The notes: generated by a model not told the origin, from the letters alone. A stretch of DNA of 43,445 bases from Brachyspira sp. (GCF_029258575.1 NZ_JARHYI010000042.1:1-43445), one strand, 5' to 3'. Positions 32,475 to 41,699 are shown, numbered from the stretch's first letter. Program-made: numbers and translations.

Positions 32475-34259
32475 ATGAGTGATGATCAAAAAAAACAGCT
32501 AGGGGCTATTTTATGGGCTATAGCGGATAAATTAAGGGGAGCAATGGACGCTGATGATTTTAAAGATTATATGCTTTCTTTTTTGTTCTTAAAATATTTG
32601 TCTGATAGATATGAAGAAGCTGTAAAATTGATGCTTGGAAAAGATTATAATGAAATTGAAAATGAAGCTATAAAAAATAATACTGACAGCTATATAGAAG
32701 AGTTAAAAAAAATTATAGTTAAACATTCTAAAACTGTAGCATTATCAAAATTGAATTTAAATGAGTATGAAAAAGATAAAGAAAAAATAAAAAAAGCTAG
32801 AGAAAATTGGATTGATGATTATACTAAAATGCTTTCATCAAATACTTTACAGCCTCTTATTTTATGGTATATTAAAAATTTAGATAATATAGATTTATTT
32901 GAAAAAGGAATCAGAAGAAAAATACATTATGTGATAAAGCCTCAATATTTATGGAGAAATATATATGAATTAGCAAAAACTCAAAATGAAGAGCTTTTAA
33001 ATACATTGGTAAGCGGTTTTAAACATATTGAAAACGAATCTTTTGAAAGTACATTCAGCGGATTATTTTCTGAAATAAATCTATATTCTGAAAAACTAGG
33101 AAGAAGTTATACAGAAAGAAATAAACTCATAAGTTCTATTATAACAGAAATTGCAGAAGGTATTTCACAATTTTCAAATGATACTGATATTTTGGGAGAT
33201 GCTTATGAATATTTGATATCTCAATTTGCTGCAGGTTCTGGAAAAAAGGCAGGCGAGTTCTATACACCTCAGCCTGTTTCTACAATTCTATCCCGTATTG
33301 TGGTGCTTGATTGTCAGGATCCAAGTAAAGGAAATAAAAGTAAAATAAATAATATTTTTGATTTTGCATGCGGTTCTGGCTCTTTGCTTATAAATGTTAG
33401 AAAACAGTTTGGAAAAGATAATTTCGGACAGATATACGGACAAGAAAAAAATATAACTACTTATAACCTTGCAAGAATGAATATGATTTTGCATGGTGTA
33501 AAAGATTCCGAGTTTACAATTTTTCATGGTGATTCATTATTAAATGAATGGAATATTTTAAGTGAGATGAATCCTGCCAAAAAAATGTTATTTGATGTAA
33601 TAGTAGCAAATCCTCCTTTCAGTTATAGATGGCAGCCTAAAGAGGATATGGAAAATGATTTTAGATTTAAAGATTATGGATTAGCCCCTAAATCAGCAGC
33701 AGATTTTGCTTTTTTACTTCATGGATTTCATTTTTTAAGTAATGAAGGTACTATGGCAATTATTCTTCCTCATGGAGTATTATTTAGAGGAGGCTCTGAA
33801 GAAAAAATTAGGACTAAACTTCTGCAAGATGGAAATATTGATGCTGTTATAGGTTTGCCTTCCAATCTTTTTGCTTTTACAGGAATACCAGTTTGCATAT
33901 TGGTTCTTAAAAAATGTAAAAAATTTGATGATGTGCTTATCATAAATGCAAGCAATGAATTTGAAAAAGGAAAACGCCAGAATATACTTTTAGATAAGCA
34001 TATTAATAAAATAGTTGACACATATCAGTACAGAAAAGAAGATGATAAAAAATATTCACGCAGAGTATCTATGAAAGAAATAGAAAAAAATGGATATAAT
34101 CTTAATATTTCAAGATATGTAAATACTTCAGATGAAGAAGAAATAATAAATATAGATGAAGTTATGAAAGAGCTTCAAGATATAGAAACCGAAATAAAAA
34201 GTGCAAAGTCTAAACATAATAGTTTTTTAAAAGAATTGGGACTTAAAGAACTTCCATAA
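32475..34259 (+). CDS. hsdM: Type I restriction enzyme, M (adenine methyltransferase) subunit
   Basis: Methylates adenine in the target with S-adenosylmethionine. The N-terminal helical domain starts KKQLGAILWAIADKLRGAMD. The conserved AAGSGKKAGEFYTPQPVS block precedes the catalytic domain. Motif I is FDFACGSGSLL (Cys-Gly-Ser-Gly near residue 297) and motif IV is NPPF at 379-382. The frame is open further upstream from a TTG at 32460, but the ATG at 32475 has GAGGAGAAA directly before it and is clearly the start, giving 594 residues. It follows hsdS by 35 nt. The gene order R-S-M is less common than R-M-S. Confidence 0.96.
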   Translation: MSDDQKKQLGAILWAIADKLRGAMDADDFKDYMLSFLFLKYLSDRYEEAVKLMLGKDYNEIENEAIKNNTDSYIEELKKIIVKHSKTVALSKLNLNEYEKDKEKIKKARENWIDDYTKMLSSNTLQPLILWYIKNLDNIDLFEKGIRRKIHYVIKPQYLWRNIYELAKTQNEELLNTLVSGFKHIENESFESTFSGLFSEINLYSEKLGRSYTERNKLISSIITEIAEGISQFSNDTDILGDAYEYLISQFAAGSGKKAGEFYTPQPVSTILSRIVVLDCQDPSKGNKSKINNIFDFACGSGSLLINVRKQFGKDNFGQIYGQEKNITTYNLARMNMILHGVKDSEFTIFHGDSLLNEWNILSEMNPAKKMLFDVIVANPPFSYRWQPKEDMENDFRFKDYGLAPKSAADFAFLLHGFHFLSNEGTMAIILPHGVLFRGGSEEKIRTKLLQDGNIDAVIGLPSNLFAFTGIPVCILVLKKCKKFDDVLIINASNEFEKGKRQNILLDKHINKIVDTYQYRKEDDKKYSRRVSMKEIEKNGYNLNISRYVNTSDEEEIINIDEVMKELQDIETEIKSAKSKHNSFLKELGLKELP

Positions 34260-34388
34260 TTTTACTTATTTTAATATGAAATTATGTGCCTTGAAATAAG
34301 AATTTATCATAAAAAATTTAAACTATTTTCAATTTTTGGTGATTTTAAGAAATTAATTTATTATACTAATAGTATATAGAATATAAAT

Positions 34389-34417
34389 TTGACAAATAGA
34401 CCAATGTTTTATATCAT
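34389..34417 (+). promoter_or_regulatory. Promoter of the nucleoside salvage and uptake operon
   Basis: TTGACA, a 17-nt spacer, TATCAT, 18 nt before the deoC ATG, leaving a leader of about 12 nt with AAGGAG. A small palindrome TATACT-AAT-AGTATA (34362-34376) lies just upstream of the -35 box and might be an operator. Confidence 0.65.
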
Positions 34418-34435
34418 ATTATCGAAGGAGAAATC

Positions 34436-35086
34436 ATGAATAATCTTAATAAATTAATAGACCATACCATTTTAAAGCCAGAAGCATCAATAGATAATAT
34501 AAGAAAATTATGTATAGAAGCTAAAGAATATGGATTTTATTCAGTATGCGTAAACTCAGCCTATGTAAATGCCGCTTATAATTTTTTACTTCATTCTGAT
34601 GTTAAAGTATGTTCTGTTATTGGATTTCCTCTTGGAGCTATGATGAAAGAAGCAAAAGCCTATGAAACAAAGGTTGCTGTAGATAGCGGAGCAGATGAAA
34701 TAGATATGGTTATAAATGTTGGTTTTTTAAAAAGTAAAAAAATAGATTTATTTGAAAGAGATATAAAAAAGGTAAGAGATGCATGCAGTGCTAGTGTTTT
34801 GAAAGTAATTATAGAAACCTGCCTTTTAACAGATGAAGAGAAAGTTCTTGCCTGTAAAATAGCAAAAGAATGCGGAGCAGATTTTGTTAAAACCTCTACA
34901 GGATTTTCATCATGCGGAGCAACAGAGCATGATGTAAAACTTATGCGTGAGTCAGTTGGAAATGATATGGGAGTTAAAGCTTCAGGTGGAATAAAAACTT
35001 ATGAAGATGCGTTAAAAATGGTTGAAGCAGGTGCAAACAGACTCGGTACAAGCAATGGAATAACAATAGTAAAAGCTATGCAATAA
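34436..35086 (+). CDS. deoC: Deoxyribose-phosphate aldolase
   Basis: Splits 2-deoxyribose 5-phosphate into glyceraldehyde 3-phosphate and acetaldehyde, the last step of deoxynucleoside catabolism. The Schiff-base lysine is Lys152 in DFVKTSTGF. The second active-site lysine is Lys181 in GVKASGGIKT, and the conserved acid lies in DEIDMVINVG (88-97). The length of 216 residues is normal for the short bacterial form. It is the first gene of a long plus-strand operon with two nucleoside phosphorylases, which make the pentose 1-phosphates. The phosphopentomutase that should link them is not in the window. Confidence 0.95.
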   Translation: MNNLNKLIDHTILKPEASIDNIRKLCIEAKEYGFYSVCVNSAYVNAAYNFLLHSDVKVCSVIGFPLGAMMKEAKAYETKVAVDSGADEIDMVINVGFLKSKKIDLFERDIKKVRDACSASVLKVIIETCLLTDEEKVLACKIAKECGADFVKTSTGFSSCGATEHDVKLMRESVGNDMGVKASGGIKTYEDALKMVEAGANRLGTSNGITIVKAMQ

Positions 35087-35103
35087 TATTAGGAGCGGTA
35101 TTT

Positions 35104-35925
35104 ATGGAATATGAAGAGCCTAAAGCATTTTATGATGAAGAGGCTTTTAAAAATAATCTTCTTCAGTATCATATAAAATTACAAAAAGGCGATGTTGCAA
35201 GATATGTACTTCTTCCAGGAGATCCTAAAAGGGTAGGATATATTGCAAGTTTTTTGGATAATGCAGAGCTTAAAGCAGATTATAGAGAATATGTTACAGT
35301 AACAGGTAAATATAAAGGTGTTGATATTTCAGTAACTTCTACGGGGATAGGAGGTCCTTCTGCTTCAATAGCTATGGAAGAACTTATAAAAATAGGAGCT
35401 GATACCTTTATAAGAGTAGGCACTGCAGGCGGATTAAGTTTAAAGGTTAAACCTAATGATTTGGCAATAGCTCAGGCAGCGATAAGAGATGAAGGTACTA
35501 CAAGAGAATATATACCTATGGAATATCCTGCAATAGCTGATACTGAAGTTATATTTGCTTTAAGGGATGCGGCAAAGAAAAGAAATGCTGATTATCATAT
35601 AGGTGTTGTTCATAGTAAAGATTGTTTCTATGGAGAATTAGAACCTCAAAATTCTTTTTTCAGAGAAAAGTTTGAAAATAATCTTAAATATTATACATTA
35701 TGCGGTGCTATAGCCTCAGAGATGGAATGTGCTGCTCTTTTTGCTTGTGCTTCTTTGAGGAAGGTAAGGGCTGGTGGAATAATGCATATAGTAGAAAATA
35801 CTATGATTGAAAGAATGGGTACTCATTTTGAATATAGTGATAATATAGAAAATATGATATTAACTGCATTAGATGCTATAGTATTATTAGATGAGAAAGA
35901 GAAAAAAGAAAAAAGAGGTAATTAA
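35104..35925 (+). CDS. udp: Nucleoside phosphorylase, uridine phosphorylase type, copy 1
   Basis: Cleaves nucleosides with phosphate to base and (deoxy)ribose 1-phosphate. Motifs of the NP-I family are clear: phosphate-binding LLPGDPKR near residue 38, TGIGGPSASIAMEEL, FIRVGTAGG and ASEMECAALFACASL near the ribose site. The length of 273 residues is normal. AGGAGCGG precedes the ATG, 17 nt after deoC. It is followed after 2 nt by a paralogue of similar length. Uridine phosphorylase is the best guess, but base preference is not secure by eye; a uridine/thymidine or purine nucleoside activity is possible. Confidence 0.85.
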   Translation: MEYEEPKAFYDEEAFKNNLLQYHIKLQKGDVARYVLLPGDPKRVGYIASFLDNAELKADYREYVTVTGKYKGVDISVTSTGIGGPSASIAMEELIKIGADTFIRVGTAGGLSLKVKPNDLAIAQAAIRDEGTTREYIPMEYPAIADTEVIFALRDAAKKRNADYHIGVVHSKDCFYGELEPQNSFFREKFENNLKYYTLCGAIASEMECAALFACASLRKVRAGGIMHIVENTMIERMGTHFEYSDNIENMILTALDAIVLLDEKEKKEKRGN

Positions 35926-35927
35926 AT

Positions 35928-36734
35928 ATGTTTCCAAAAGCCTATTATCAGAATAATGAAAATCTAGTTCATCATTTAAAATTAAAAAAAGGCGATGTAG
36001 GAAGATATATTATCATGCCTGGCGATCCTAAAAGATGCGTAAAAATAGCTAAAAGATTTGATAATGCAAAATTAATAGCAGATTATAGAGAATATGTTAC
36101 CTATACAGGATATATAAACAGAGTAAAAGTTTCGGCAGTTTCTCATGGTATAGGAGGACCTTCTACTGCTATAGCTTTGGAAGAGCTTATAAAAATAGGA
36201 GCTGATACTTTTTTGCGTGTCGGCACTTGTGGCGGTATGAATATGGAAGTATTGCCTGGCGATGTTGTAATAGTTAATGGTGCTATTAAAGGCGGTGGTA
36301 CTATGGATAATTATATTCCTAAAGAGTTTCCATGCATACCTAATATAGATGTTCTTGAATCTATGATAGAAGGATCAAGCAAAGTAAAAACAAGAACTCA
36401 TGTAGGTGTTGTTCAGTGTAAAGATGCTTTTTATGCCCAGCATGCACCTGAAAACATGGCGGTTGATAAGGAATTATTATATAAATGGGAAAGCTATATA
36501 AAAGCAGGCTGTTTGGCTTCAGAAATGGAGTCTGCTGTTTTATTTGCAGTTGGTGCTGCTAAAAATGTACGTACGGGAGCTGCTATGCTTGTACTTCATA
36601 ATCAAGAGAGAGTGAGAAATAATATTAATGACAAAAAATATTATACAGGTGAAGAGGCTATTGATTTAGTAATAGAGTCTATAAAAATTTTAATAGATAA
36701 AGATAAAAACTATCAAAAAATAATAAAATATTAG
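35928..36734 (+). CDS. Nucleoside phosphorylase, uridine phosphorylase type, copy 2
   Basis: A tandem paralogue of the preceding gene, 268 residues, with the same landmarks: IMPGDPKR, HGIGGPSTAIALEEL, FLRVGTCGG and ASEMESAVLFAVGAA. The conserved blocks are close to identical while the substrate-side segments differ, for example KDAFYAQHAPENMA against KDCFYGELEPQNSF. Two enzymes with different base preferences are therefore likely. AAGAGG precedes the ATG, and the 2-nt gap to the previous gene implies coupled translation. The C-terminus ends with a Lys-rich helix. Confidence 0.85.
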   Translation: MFPKAYYQNNENLVHHLKLKKGDVGRYIIMPGDPKRCVKIAKRFDNAKLIADYREYVTYTGYINRVKVSAVSHGIGGPSTAIALEELIKIGADTFLRVGTCGGMNMEVLPGDVVIVNGAIKGGGTMDNYIPKEFPCIPNIDVLESMIEGSSKVKTRTHVGVVQCKDAFYAQHAPENMAVDKELLYKWESYIKAGCLASEMESAVLFAVGAAKNVRTGAAMLVLHNQERVRNNINDKKYYTGEEAIDLVIESIKILIDKDKNYQKIIKY

Positions 36735-36743
36735 GATGAAATT

Positions 36744-37826
36744 ATGAACAAAAAAATAATATTATGTTTTTTATTTATTGTTTCTATATTTGTGTTTTCA
36801 TGCAATAAAAATACAAATACTGATGCAAACTCTTTTGAAATAGCTATATTAATAGATTTAGGTCCTATTGATGATAAATCTTTTAATCAGGGTTCTTGGG
36901 AAGGTGCTAAGCAATATGCGGAGAATCATAATGTGAGTTATAAATATTATAGAGTACCTGATAAAGATATAGATTCTTATTTGAATACAATAGATCTTGC
37001 AGTTAAAGGCGGTGCCAAACTTATAGTAACACCAGGCTATATGTTTGAACCTGCTATTTATAAAGCACAGGATATATATACAAATGTTCATTTTATATTG
37101 ATAGACGGAGAGCCTCAGGACGGTACTGGTAGCAACTATAAAACATCTCCGAATACTTCTGCTATTCTTTATGCTGAAGAGGAAGCTGGATTTTTGGCAG
37201 GTTATTCTATAGTAAAAGAAGGTTATACTAATTTGGGATTTATTGGAGGAGTGGCTCATCCTGCAGTAGTGAGATTTGGATATGGTTTTGTGCAGGGAGC
37301 AGATTATGCTGCAGTTGAATTAAGACTTCCTAAAAATTCCATTAATATGAAATATACTTATATAGGAAATTATGATCCTACTCCTGAAAATCAAACTCTT
37401 GCAGCTTCTTGGTATCAAAGTGGGGTGCAGGTAATATTTGCTGCTGCTGGTGCTGCTGGTAATTCTGTTATGAGTGCTGCTGGAAGTAATAACGGTTTAG
37501 TTATAGGTGTAGATGTTGATCAGAGCTTTGAATCCCCTACTGTTATAACTTCTGCTATTAAGATGATAAGAGAATCAGTTTATAATTCTGTTGCTTCTTT
37601 CTATAATGGTACTTTTAATGGTGGAAAAACTATTATATTAGATGCTCAAGTTAATGGAATCGGACTTCCTATGTCTGCTTCAAAGTTTAAAGTTTTTAAT
37701 AAAGATGATTATGATTTTATATATAACACTCTGATAAATAAAACTATTAAAATTTATAAAGATACTGATGCTGCATCTGTAGAGAATCTTTCTTTAAAAG
37801 TAGTAAAAATTGATTATGTTAAGTAA
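36744..37826 (+). CDS. BMP/PnrA-type nucleoside-binding lipoprotein, copy 1
   Basis: A solute-binding lipoprotein of the Bmp/Med/PnrA family, whose characterised members (for example Treponema PnrA) bind purine nucleosides. The lipobox FVFSC has Cys20. The mature part starts FEIAILIDLGPIDDKSFNQG, the family signature. The GFLAGYSIVKEGYTNLGFIG and GVQVIFAAAGAAGNSV blocks follow, then IGVDVDQS and TVITSAIKM. The length of 360 residues is normal. TTAGGATG precedes the ATG. It is the first of three tandem copies feeding the downstream ATPase and permeases. Confidence 0.92.
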   Translation: MNKKIILCFLFIVSIFVFSCNKNTNTDANSFEIAILIDLGPIDDKSFNQGSWEGAKQYAENHNVSYKYYRVPDKDIDSYLNTIDLAVKGGAKLIVTPGYMFEPAIYKAQDIYTNVHFILIDGEPQDGTGSNYKTSPNTSAILYAEEEAGFLAGYSIVKEGYTNLGFIGGVAHPAVVRFGYGFVQGADYAAVELRLPKNSINMKYTYIGNYDPTPENQTLAASWYQSGVQVIFAAAGAAGNSVMSAAGSNNGLVIGVDVDQSFESPTVITSAIKMIRESVYNSVASFYNGTFNGGKTIILDAQVNGIGLPMSASKFKVFNKDDYDFIYNTLINKTIKIYKDTDAASVENLSLKVVKIDYVK

Positions 37827-37858
37827 ATATATATTAATTTAATTTATAGAGGATAATA

Positions 37859-38932
37859 ATGAAAAAATATTTAATATTTATAATGGTTATATTTTCTTTT
37901 GTTTTTGCAGTATCATGTTCGTTTAGAAAAAAAGGTGAAGTTTATGAAATAGCTTTAATTACAGAAGGTGAAATAGATGATAAATCATATAATCAGGGAG
38001 CTTGGGAAGGTTTACTTCAATATGCTGATAATAATGATAAAACATATAAATATTATCGGGCTTCAGCTAAAACTACAGAATCTTATATTGAAGTTATAGA
38101 TTTAGCTGTTTATAATGGAGCTAAATTGATAATAACACCTAATTATTTATTTGAAACAGCAGTATACAAAGCTCAAGATAAATATCCTAAAGTAACTTTT
38201 ATAATTATAGATGGCATACCTCAGGACGGAACTTATTCTGATTCAAGAATAGAAAATAATACATATTCTATTTTATATGCAGAAGAGCAGGCTGGATTTT
38301 TGGCTGGATATGCTATAACTAAAGAAGGATATACCAATTTGGGAGTTATGGGCGGTATGGAAGTTCCTCCTGTTTTAAGATTTGGATATGGTTTTTTGCA
38401 GGGTGTTAATTATGCTGCTAAAGAAATGAATTTATCTCCTAGAGATGTAGAAGTTAATTATACATATGTAAATAGTTTTGAAGCTTCTTATAAAAGTAAA
38501 GTACTTGCCGATTCTTGGTATAAAAGCGGAGTTCAGGTAATATTTGCTCCTGCTGGAGGTGTAGTAAATTCTGTTATAGATTCTGCTGAAGAAAATAATG
38601 GCTGGGTTATAGGCGTTGATGTGGATCAAAGTTTTGAATCTCCTACTGTTATTACTTCTGCTATAAAAAAAATAAAAGAGTCAGTTTATAATGCTGTTGA
38701 TTCTTTTTATAATGGAAGTTTTGTAGGAGGAAAAAAGATAGTTTTAGATGTTAAAGTTAATGGGGTAGGTCTTACTATTAGGACTTCTCATTTTCAGCAA
38801 TTTACAGAGAATGATTATAATATTGTATATCAAAAACTTGTAGACGGAAGTATTACGGTTTTGAAAGATACCGATGTCAGATCTTTAGGGGATCTTCCTT
38901 TAGATATAGTAAAAGTTAATTATATAAAATAA
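37859..38932 (+). CDS. BMP/PnrA-type nucleoside-binding lipoprotein, copy 2
   Basis: 357 residues with a lipobox ending FAVSC (Cys20) and the family blocks ITEGEIDDKSYNQGAWEG, GFLAGYAITKEGYTNLGVMG, GVQVIFAPAGGVVNSV and IGVDVDQSFESPTVITSA. It is the most divergent of the three: the segment YVNSFEASYKSKVLADSWYK replaces the PTPENQTLAASWYQ / ATPENQTLATSWYQ form of copies 1 and 3. The ligand pocket may therefore differ. AGAGGA precedes the ATG, 32 nt after copy 1. Confidence 0.92.
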   Translation: MKKYLIFIMVIFSFVFAVSCSFRKKGEVYEIALITEGEIDDKSYNQGAWEGLLQYADNNDKTYKYYRASAKTTESYIEVIDLAVYNGAKLIITPNYLFETAVYKAQDKYPKVTFIIIDGIPQDGTYSDSRIENNTYSILYAEEQAGFLAGYAITKEGYTNLGVMGGMEVPPVLRFGYGFLQGVNYAAKEMNLSPRDVEVNYTYVNSFEASYKSKVLADSWYKSGVQVIFAPAGGVVNSVIDSAEENNGWVIGVDVDQSFESPTVITSAIKKIKESVYNAVDSFYNGSFVGGKKIVLDVKVNGVGLTIRTSHFQQFTENDYNIVYQKLVDGSITVLKDTDVRSLGDLPLDIVKVNYIK

Positions 38933-38961
38933 ATTGTAAATAAAAAATAGGAGAAAACAAT

Positions 38962-40038
38962 ATGAAAAAAATTATTATTTCGATTATCTCTATAGTCAGT
39001 ATTATTATGATGATTTCATGCGGCGGAATGAAAAAATCTAGCGGATATGAATTAGCATTAATTACAGATGTTGGTACTATAGATGACAGATCTTTCAATC
39101 AGGGTTCTTGGGAAGGATTAACTAAATATGCTGAGGAGAATGGTATATCCCATAAATATTATCAGCCTGCTCAAAAAACTACAGATGCATATGTGGATGC
39201 TATAGATTTAGCTGTATCTGCAGGAGCTAAATTGATAGTAACTCCGGGATTTTTATTTGAACCTGCTGTTTATAAATCTCAGGACATTCACACTAATGTA
39301 AGTTTTGTACTTTTAGACGGAATTCCTCAAGACGGAAATTATACTAATTCTAAAATAGAAAAAAATGTTTATTCTGCACTTTATGCTGAAGAACAGGCTG
39401 GATTTTTGGCTGGTTATGCTATAGTAAAAGAAGGTTATACTAATTTAGGAGTTATGGGTGGTATAGCTGTGCCTCCAGTTATAAGATTCGGATATGGATT
39501 TATACAGGGAGCAGAATATGCTGCTGAAGAAATTGGATTAGAAGTTGGAACAATTAAAATAAATTATACTTATGTAGGCAATTTTAATGCTACTCCTGAA
39601 AATCAAACACTTGCTACTTCTTGGTATCAAAGTGGAGTACAAGTAATATTTGCTCCTGCAGGAGGTGCTGGAAACTCTGCTATGAGTGCTGCTGAACAGA
39701 ATAATGGTTGGGTTATAGGAGTTGATATAGATCAAAGTTCTGAATCTCCTACTGTTATTACTTCTGCTATGAAAATGCTTGGAGAATCAGTTTATAATGC
39801 AATAGATAATTTTTATAATAATAGATTTCCAGGAGGACAGTCTGTAATACTTGATGCTAAAGTTAATGGTATAGGACTTCCTATGAAAACTTCTAAATTC
39901 AAAGTATTCACTCAAAGTGATTATGATGCCATATATAAAAAATTAGTAGATGATCAGGTAAAAGTTCTTACTGATAAAGAAGTTAATGGTATTAATCAAT
40001 TACCTATGAATATAGTTAAAGTTAATTTTATACAATAA
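38962..40038 (+). CDS. BMP/PnrA-type nucleoside-binding lipoprotein, copy 3
   Basis: 358 residues; the lipobox ends MMISC (Cys20). Landmarks are ITDVGTIDDRSFNQGSWEG, GFLAGYAIVKEGYTNLGVMG, GVQVIFAPAGGAGNSAMSAA and IGVDIDQSSESPTVITSAM. It shares with copy 1 the ATPENQTLATSWYQ segment and with copy 2 several N-terminal features. A strong TAGGAGAA ribosome binding site precedes the ATG. A terminator-like hairpin directly follows the gene, so the three binding-protein genes may be expressed above the transporter core. Confidence 0.92.
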   Translation: MKKIIISIISIVSIIMMISCGGMKKSSGYELALITDVGTIDDRSFNQGSWEGLTKYAEENGISHKYYQPAQKTTDAYVDAIDLAVSAGAKLIVTPGFLFEPAVYKSQDIHTNVSFVLLDGIPQDGNYTNSKIEKNVYSALYAEEQAGFLAGYAIVKEGYTNLGVMGGIAVPPVIRFGYGFIQGAEYAAEEIGLEVGTIKINYTYVGNFNATPENQTLATSWYQSGVQVIFAPAGGAGNSAMSAAEQNNGWVIGVDIDQSSESPTVITSAMKMLGESVYNAIDNFYNNRFPGGQSVILDAKVNGIGLPMKTSKFKVFTQSDYDAIYKKLVDDQVKVLTDKEVNGINQLPMNIVKVNFIQ

Positions 40039-40055
40039 TAATTATGAAATTAAAG

Positions 40056-40091
40056 GAAATACTAGATTAATATCTAGTATTTCTATTTTTT
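40056..40091 (+). terminator. Intrinsic terminator or attenuator after the third binding-protein gene
   Basis: A perfect 12-bp stem GAAATACTAGAT / ATCTAGTATTTC (40056-40067 and 40072-40083) with a 4-nt loop is followed by TATTTTTT. It ends 15 nt before the ATPase ATG, inside the operon. No second promoter is obvious, so partial read-through is the simplest reading. Confidence 0.7.
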
Positions 40092-40105
40092 AGGGAAATA
40101 TATAA

Positions 40106-41641
40106 ATGGAAAATTCAGAATATGTAGTTGAAATGCTTAATATTACAAAGCGTTTTAAAGGTATAATAGCTAATGATAATATTACAATACAATTAAAACG
40201 AGGTGAGATTCATGCATTACTTGGAGAAAATGGTGCTGGTAAATCAACTCTTATGAGCGTGCTTTTTGGTCTTTATAAGCAAGAAGAAGGAATTATTAAA
40301 GTTAATGGAAAAGAGGTAAATATTGATAATCCTAATACGGCTAATGCTTTGGGTATTGGTATGGTGCATCAGCATTTCAAACTTGTTCATAATTTTACTG
40401 CATTAGAAAATATTATGCTTGGAGTTGAAACTGTAAAAAATGGTATACTTCAAGTTGATGATGCTAGAAAAAGGGTAATGGAATTAAGTAAAACTTACGG
40501 ACTTGAGATTTATCCTGATTTTTTAATAAGTGATTTAACTGTAGGTATGCAGCAGAGAGTAGAAATTTTGAAAATGCTTTATAAGAATAATGATATACTT
40601 ATATTTGATGAGCCTACTGCTGTTCTTACTCCTAATGAAATTGAAGAGCTTATTAAAATTATGAAATCTTTAGCAAAAGAGGGTAAGTCTATACTTTTTA
40701 TCACTCATAAATTGAATGAAATAAAAGAGGCGGCCGATAGATGTTCTGTACTTCGTAAGGGTAAATATATAGGTACTATTGATGTAAAAAGTACTACCAA
40801 AGAAGAAATGTCTGAAATGATGGTCGGAAGAAAGGTGGCTTTAGTTGTAGAAAAAACGCAAGCTAAACCTAAGGATATTATACTTTCTGTGAAAAATTTG
40901 AATGTTAAATCTTTCAATAATAAAAGCGAAAAAAATATAGTTAAGAATGTTTCTTTCGATGTGCATTCAGGTGAGATAGTATGTATTGCAGGTATTGACG
41001 GAAACGGACAAAGTGAGCTTATATATGCACTTACAGGTTTGATAGAGATGTCAAGCGGAAATATTACTTTGAATGGAAAAGACATTACTAATTTATCTAT
41101 AAGAAATAGAACTTTAAGCGGTATAGGTCATATTCCAGAAGACAGGCATAAGCATGGACTTGTACTTGATTATACTTTGGGTGAAAATACTGTACTTCAG
41201 AGTTATTTTACGGATAGATTTCAGAAAAACGGATTTTTAAAATTTAAAGAAATAGAAAATTATGCAAATGAATTAATAAAAAGATTTGATATAAGAAGTG
41301 CTGAAGGGGTTAAAACTATAACAAGAAGTATGTCTGGAGGAAATCAGCAGAAGGCTATTATTGCAAGGGAGATAGATAGAAATCCAGACTTACTTATAGC
41401 AGTTCAGCCTACTAGGGGGTTAGATGTCGGAGCTATAGAGTATATACATAAGGAGTTAATAGCTCAAAGAGATAGTGGAAAGGCTGTTTTACTTGTTTCT
41501 TTGGAGCTTGATGAAGTTATGAATTTAAGCGATAGAATACTTGTTATGTATGAGGGTGAGATAGTGGCTAATGTTTTGAATAAAGATTTAGCCATTAATG
41601 AATTAGGTCTTTATATGGCAGGTTCTAAAAGAAGTGCATAG
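40106..41641 (+). CDS. Nucleoside ABC transporter, double ATP-binding protein (NupA/YufO type)
   Basis: A 511-residue ATPase with two ABC domains in one chain, as in sugar and nucleoside importers with BPD_transp_2 permeases. Domain 1 has Walker A GENGAGKST near residue 38, MVHQHFKLV, and Walker B DILIFDEPTAVLTP; its signature is degenerate (LTVGMQQR). Domain 2 has an altered Walker A region, GIDGNGQSE, a good signature MSGGNQQKAIIARE, and Walker B DLLIAVQPTRGLD. This asymmetry is usual for the family. AGGGAAA precedes the ATG. The downstream permeases complete the transporter. Confidence 0.93.
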   Translation: MENSEYVVEMLNITKRFKGIIANDNITIQLKRGEIHALLGENGAGKSTLMSVLFGLYKQEEGIIKVNGKEVNIDNPNTANALGIGMVHQHFKLVHNFTALENIMLGVETVKNGILQVDDARKRVMELSKTYGLEIYPDFLISDLTVGMQQRVEILKMLYKNNDILIFDEPTAVLTPNEIEELIKIMKSLAKEGKSILFITHKLNEIKEAADRCSVLRKGKYIGTIDVKSTTKEEMSEMMVGRKVALVVEKTQAKPKDIILSVKNLNVKSFNNKSEKNIVKNVSFDVHSGEIVCIAGIDGNGQSELIYALTGLIEMSSGNITLNGKDITNLSIRNRTLSGIGHIPEDRHKHGLVLDYTLGENTVLQSYFTDRFQKNGFLKFKEIENYANELIKRFDIRSAEGVKTITRSMSGGNQQKAIIAREIDRNPDLLIAVQPTRGLDVGAIEYIHKELIAQRDSGKAVLLVSLELDEVMNLSDRILVMYEGEIVANVLNKDLAINELGLYMAGSKRSA

Positions 41642-41665
41642 AATTATTAATAATATTTTATGACA

Positions 41666-41693
41666 TTTACTTTTATATTCTTTTTGTTATAAT
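41666..41693 (+). promoter_or_regulatory. Promoter-like sequence giving a possible leaderless mRNA for the Rpn fragment
   Basis: TTTACT, a 16-nt spacer, TATAAT ending at 41693, then six T and the ATG at 41700. The geometry is the same as at 23668-23702. Confidence 0.45.
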
Positions 41694-41699
41694 TTTTTT

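Noticed and set aside
34260-34388. Riboswitch ahead of the nucleoside operon
   Set aside because: The promoter at 34389-34417 leaves a leader of only about 12 nt, too short for a riboswitch.
36858-37259. 133-codon antisense frame within the first nucleoside-binding gene
   Set aside because: Opposite-strand shadow; the similar antisense frames in the paralogues arise from the same codon pattern.
40705-41085. 126-codon antisense frame within the ABC ATPase gene
   Set aside because: Shadow of a strongly conserved coding frame on the other strand; no start signal and no recognisable protein.
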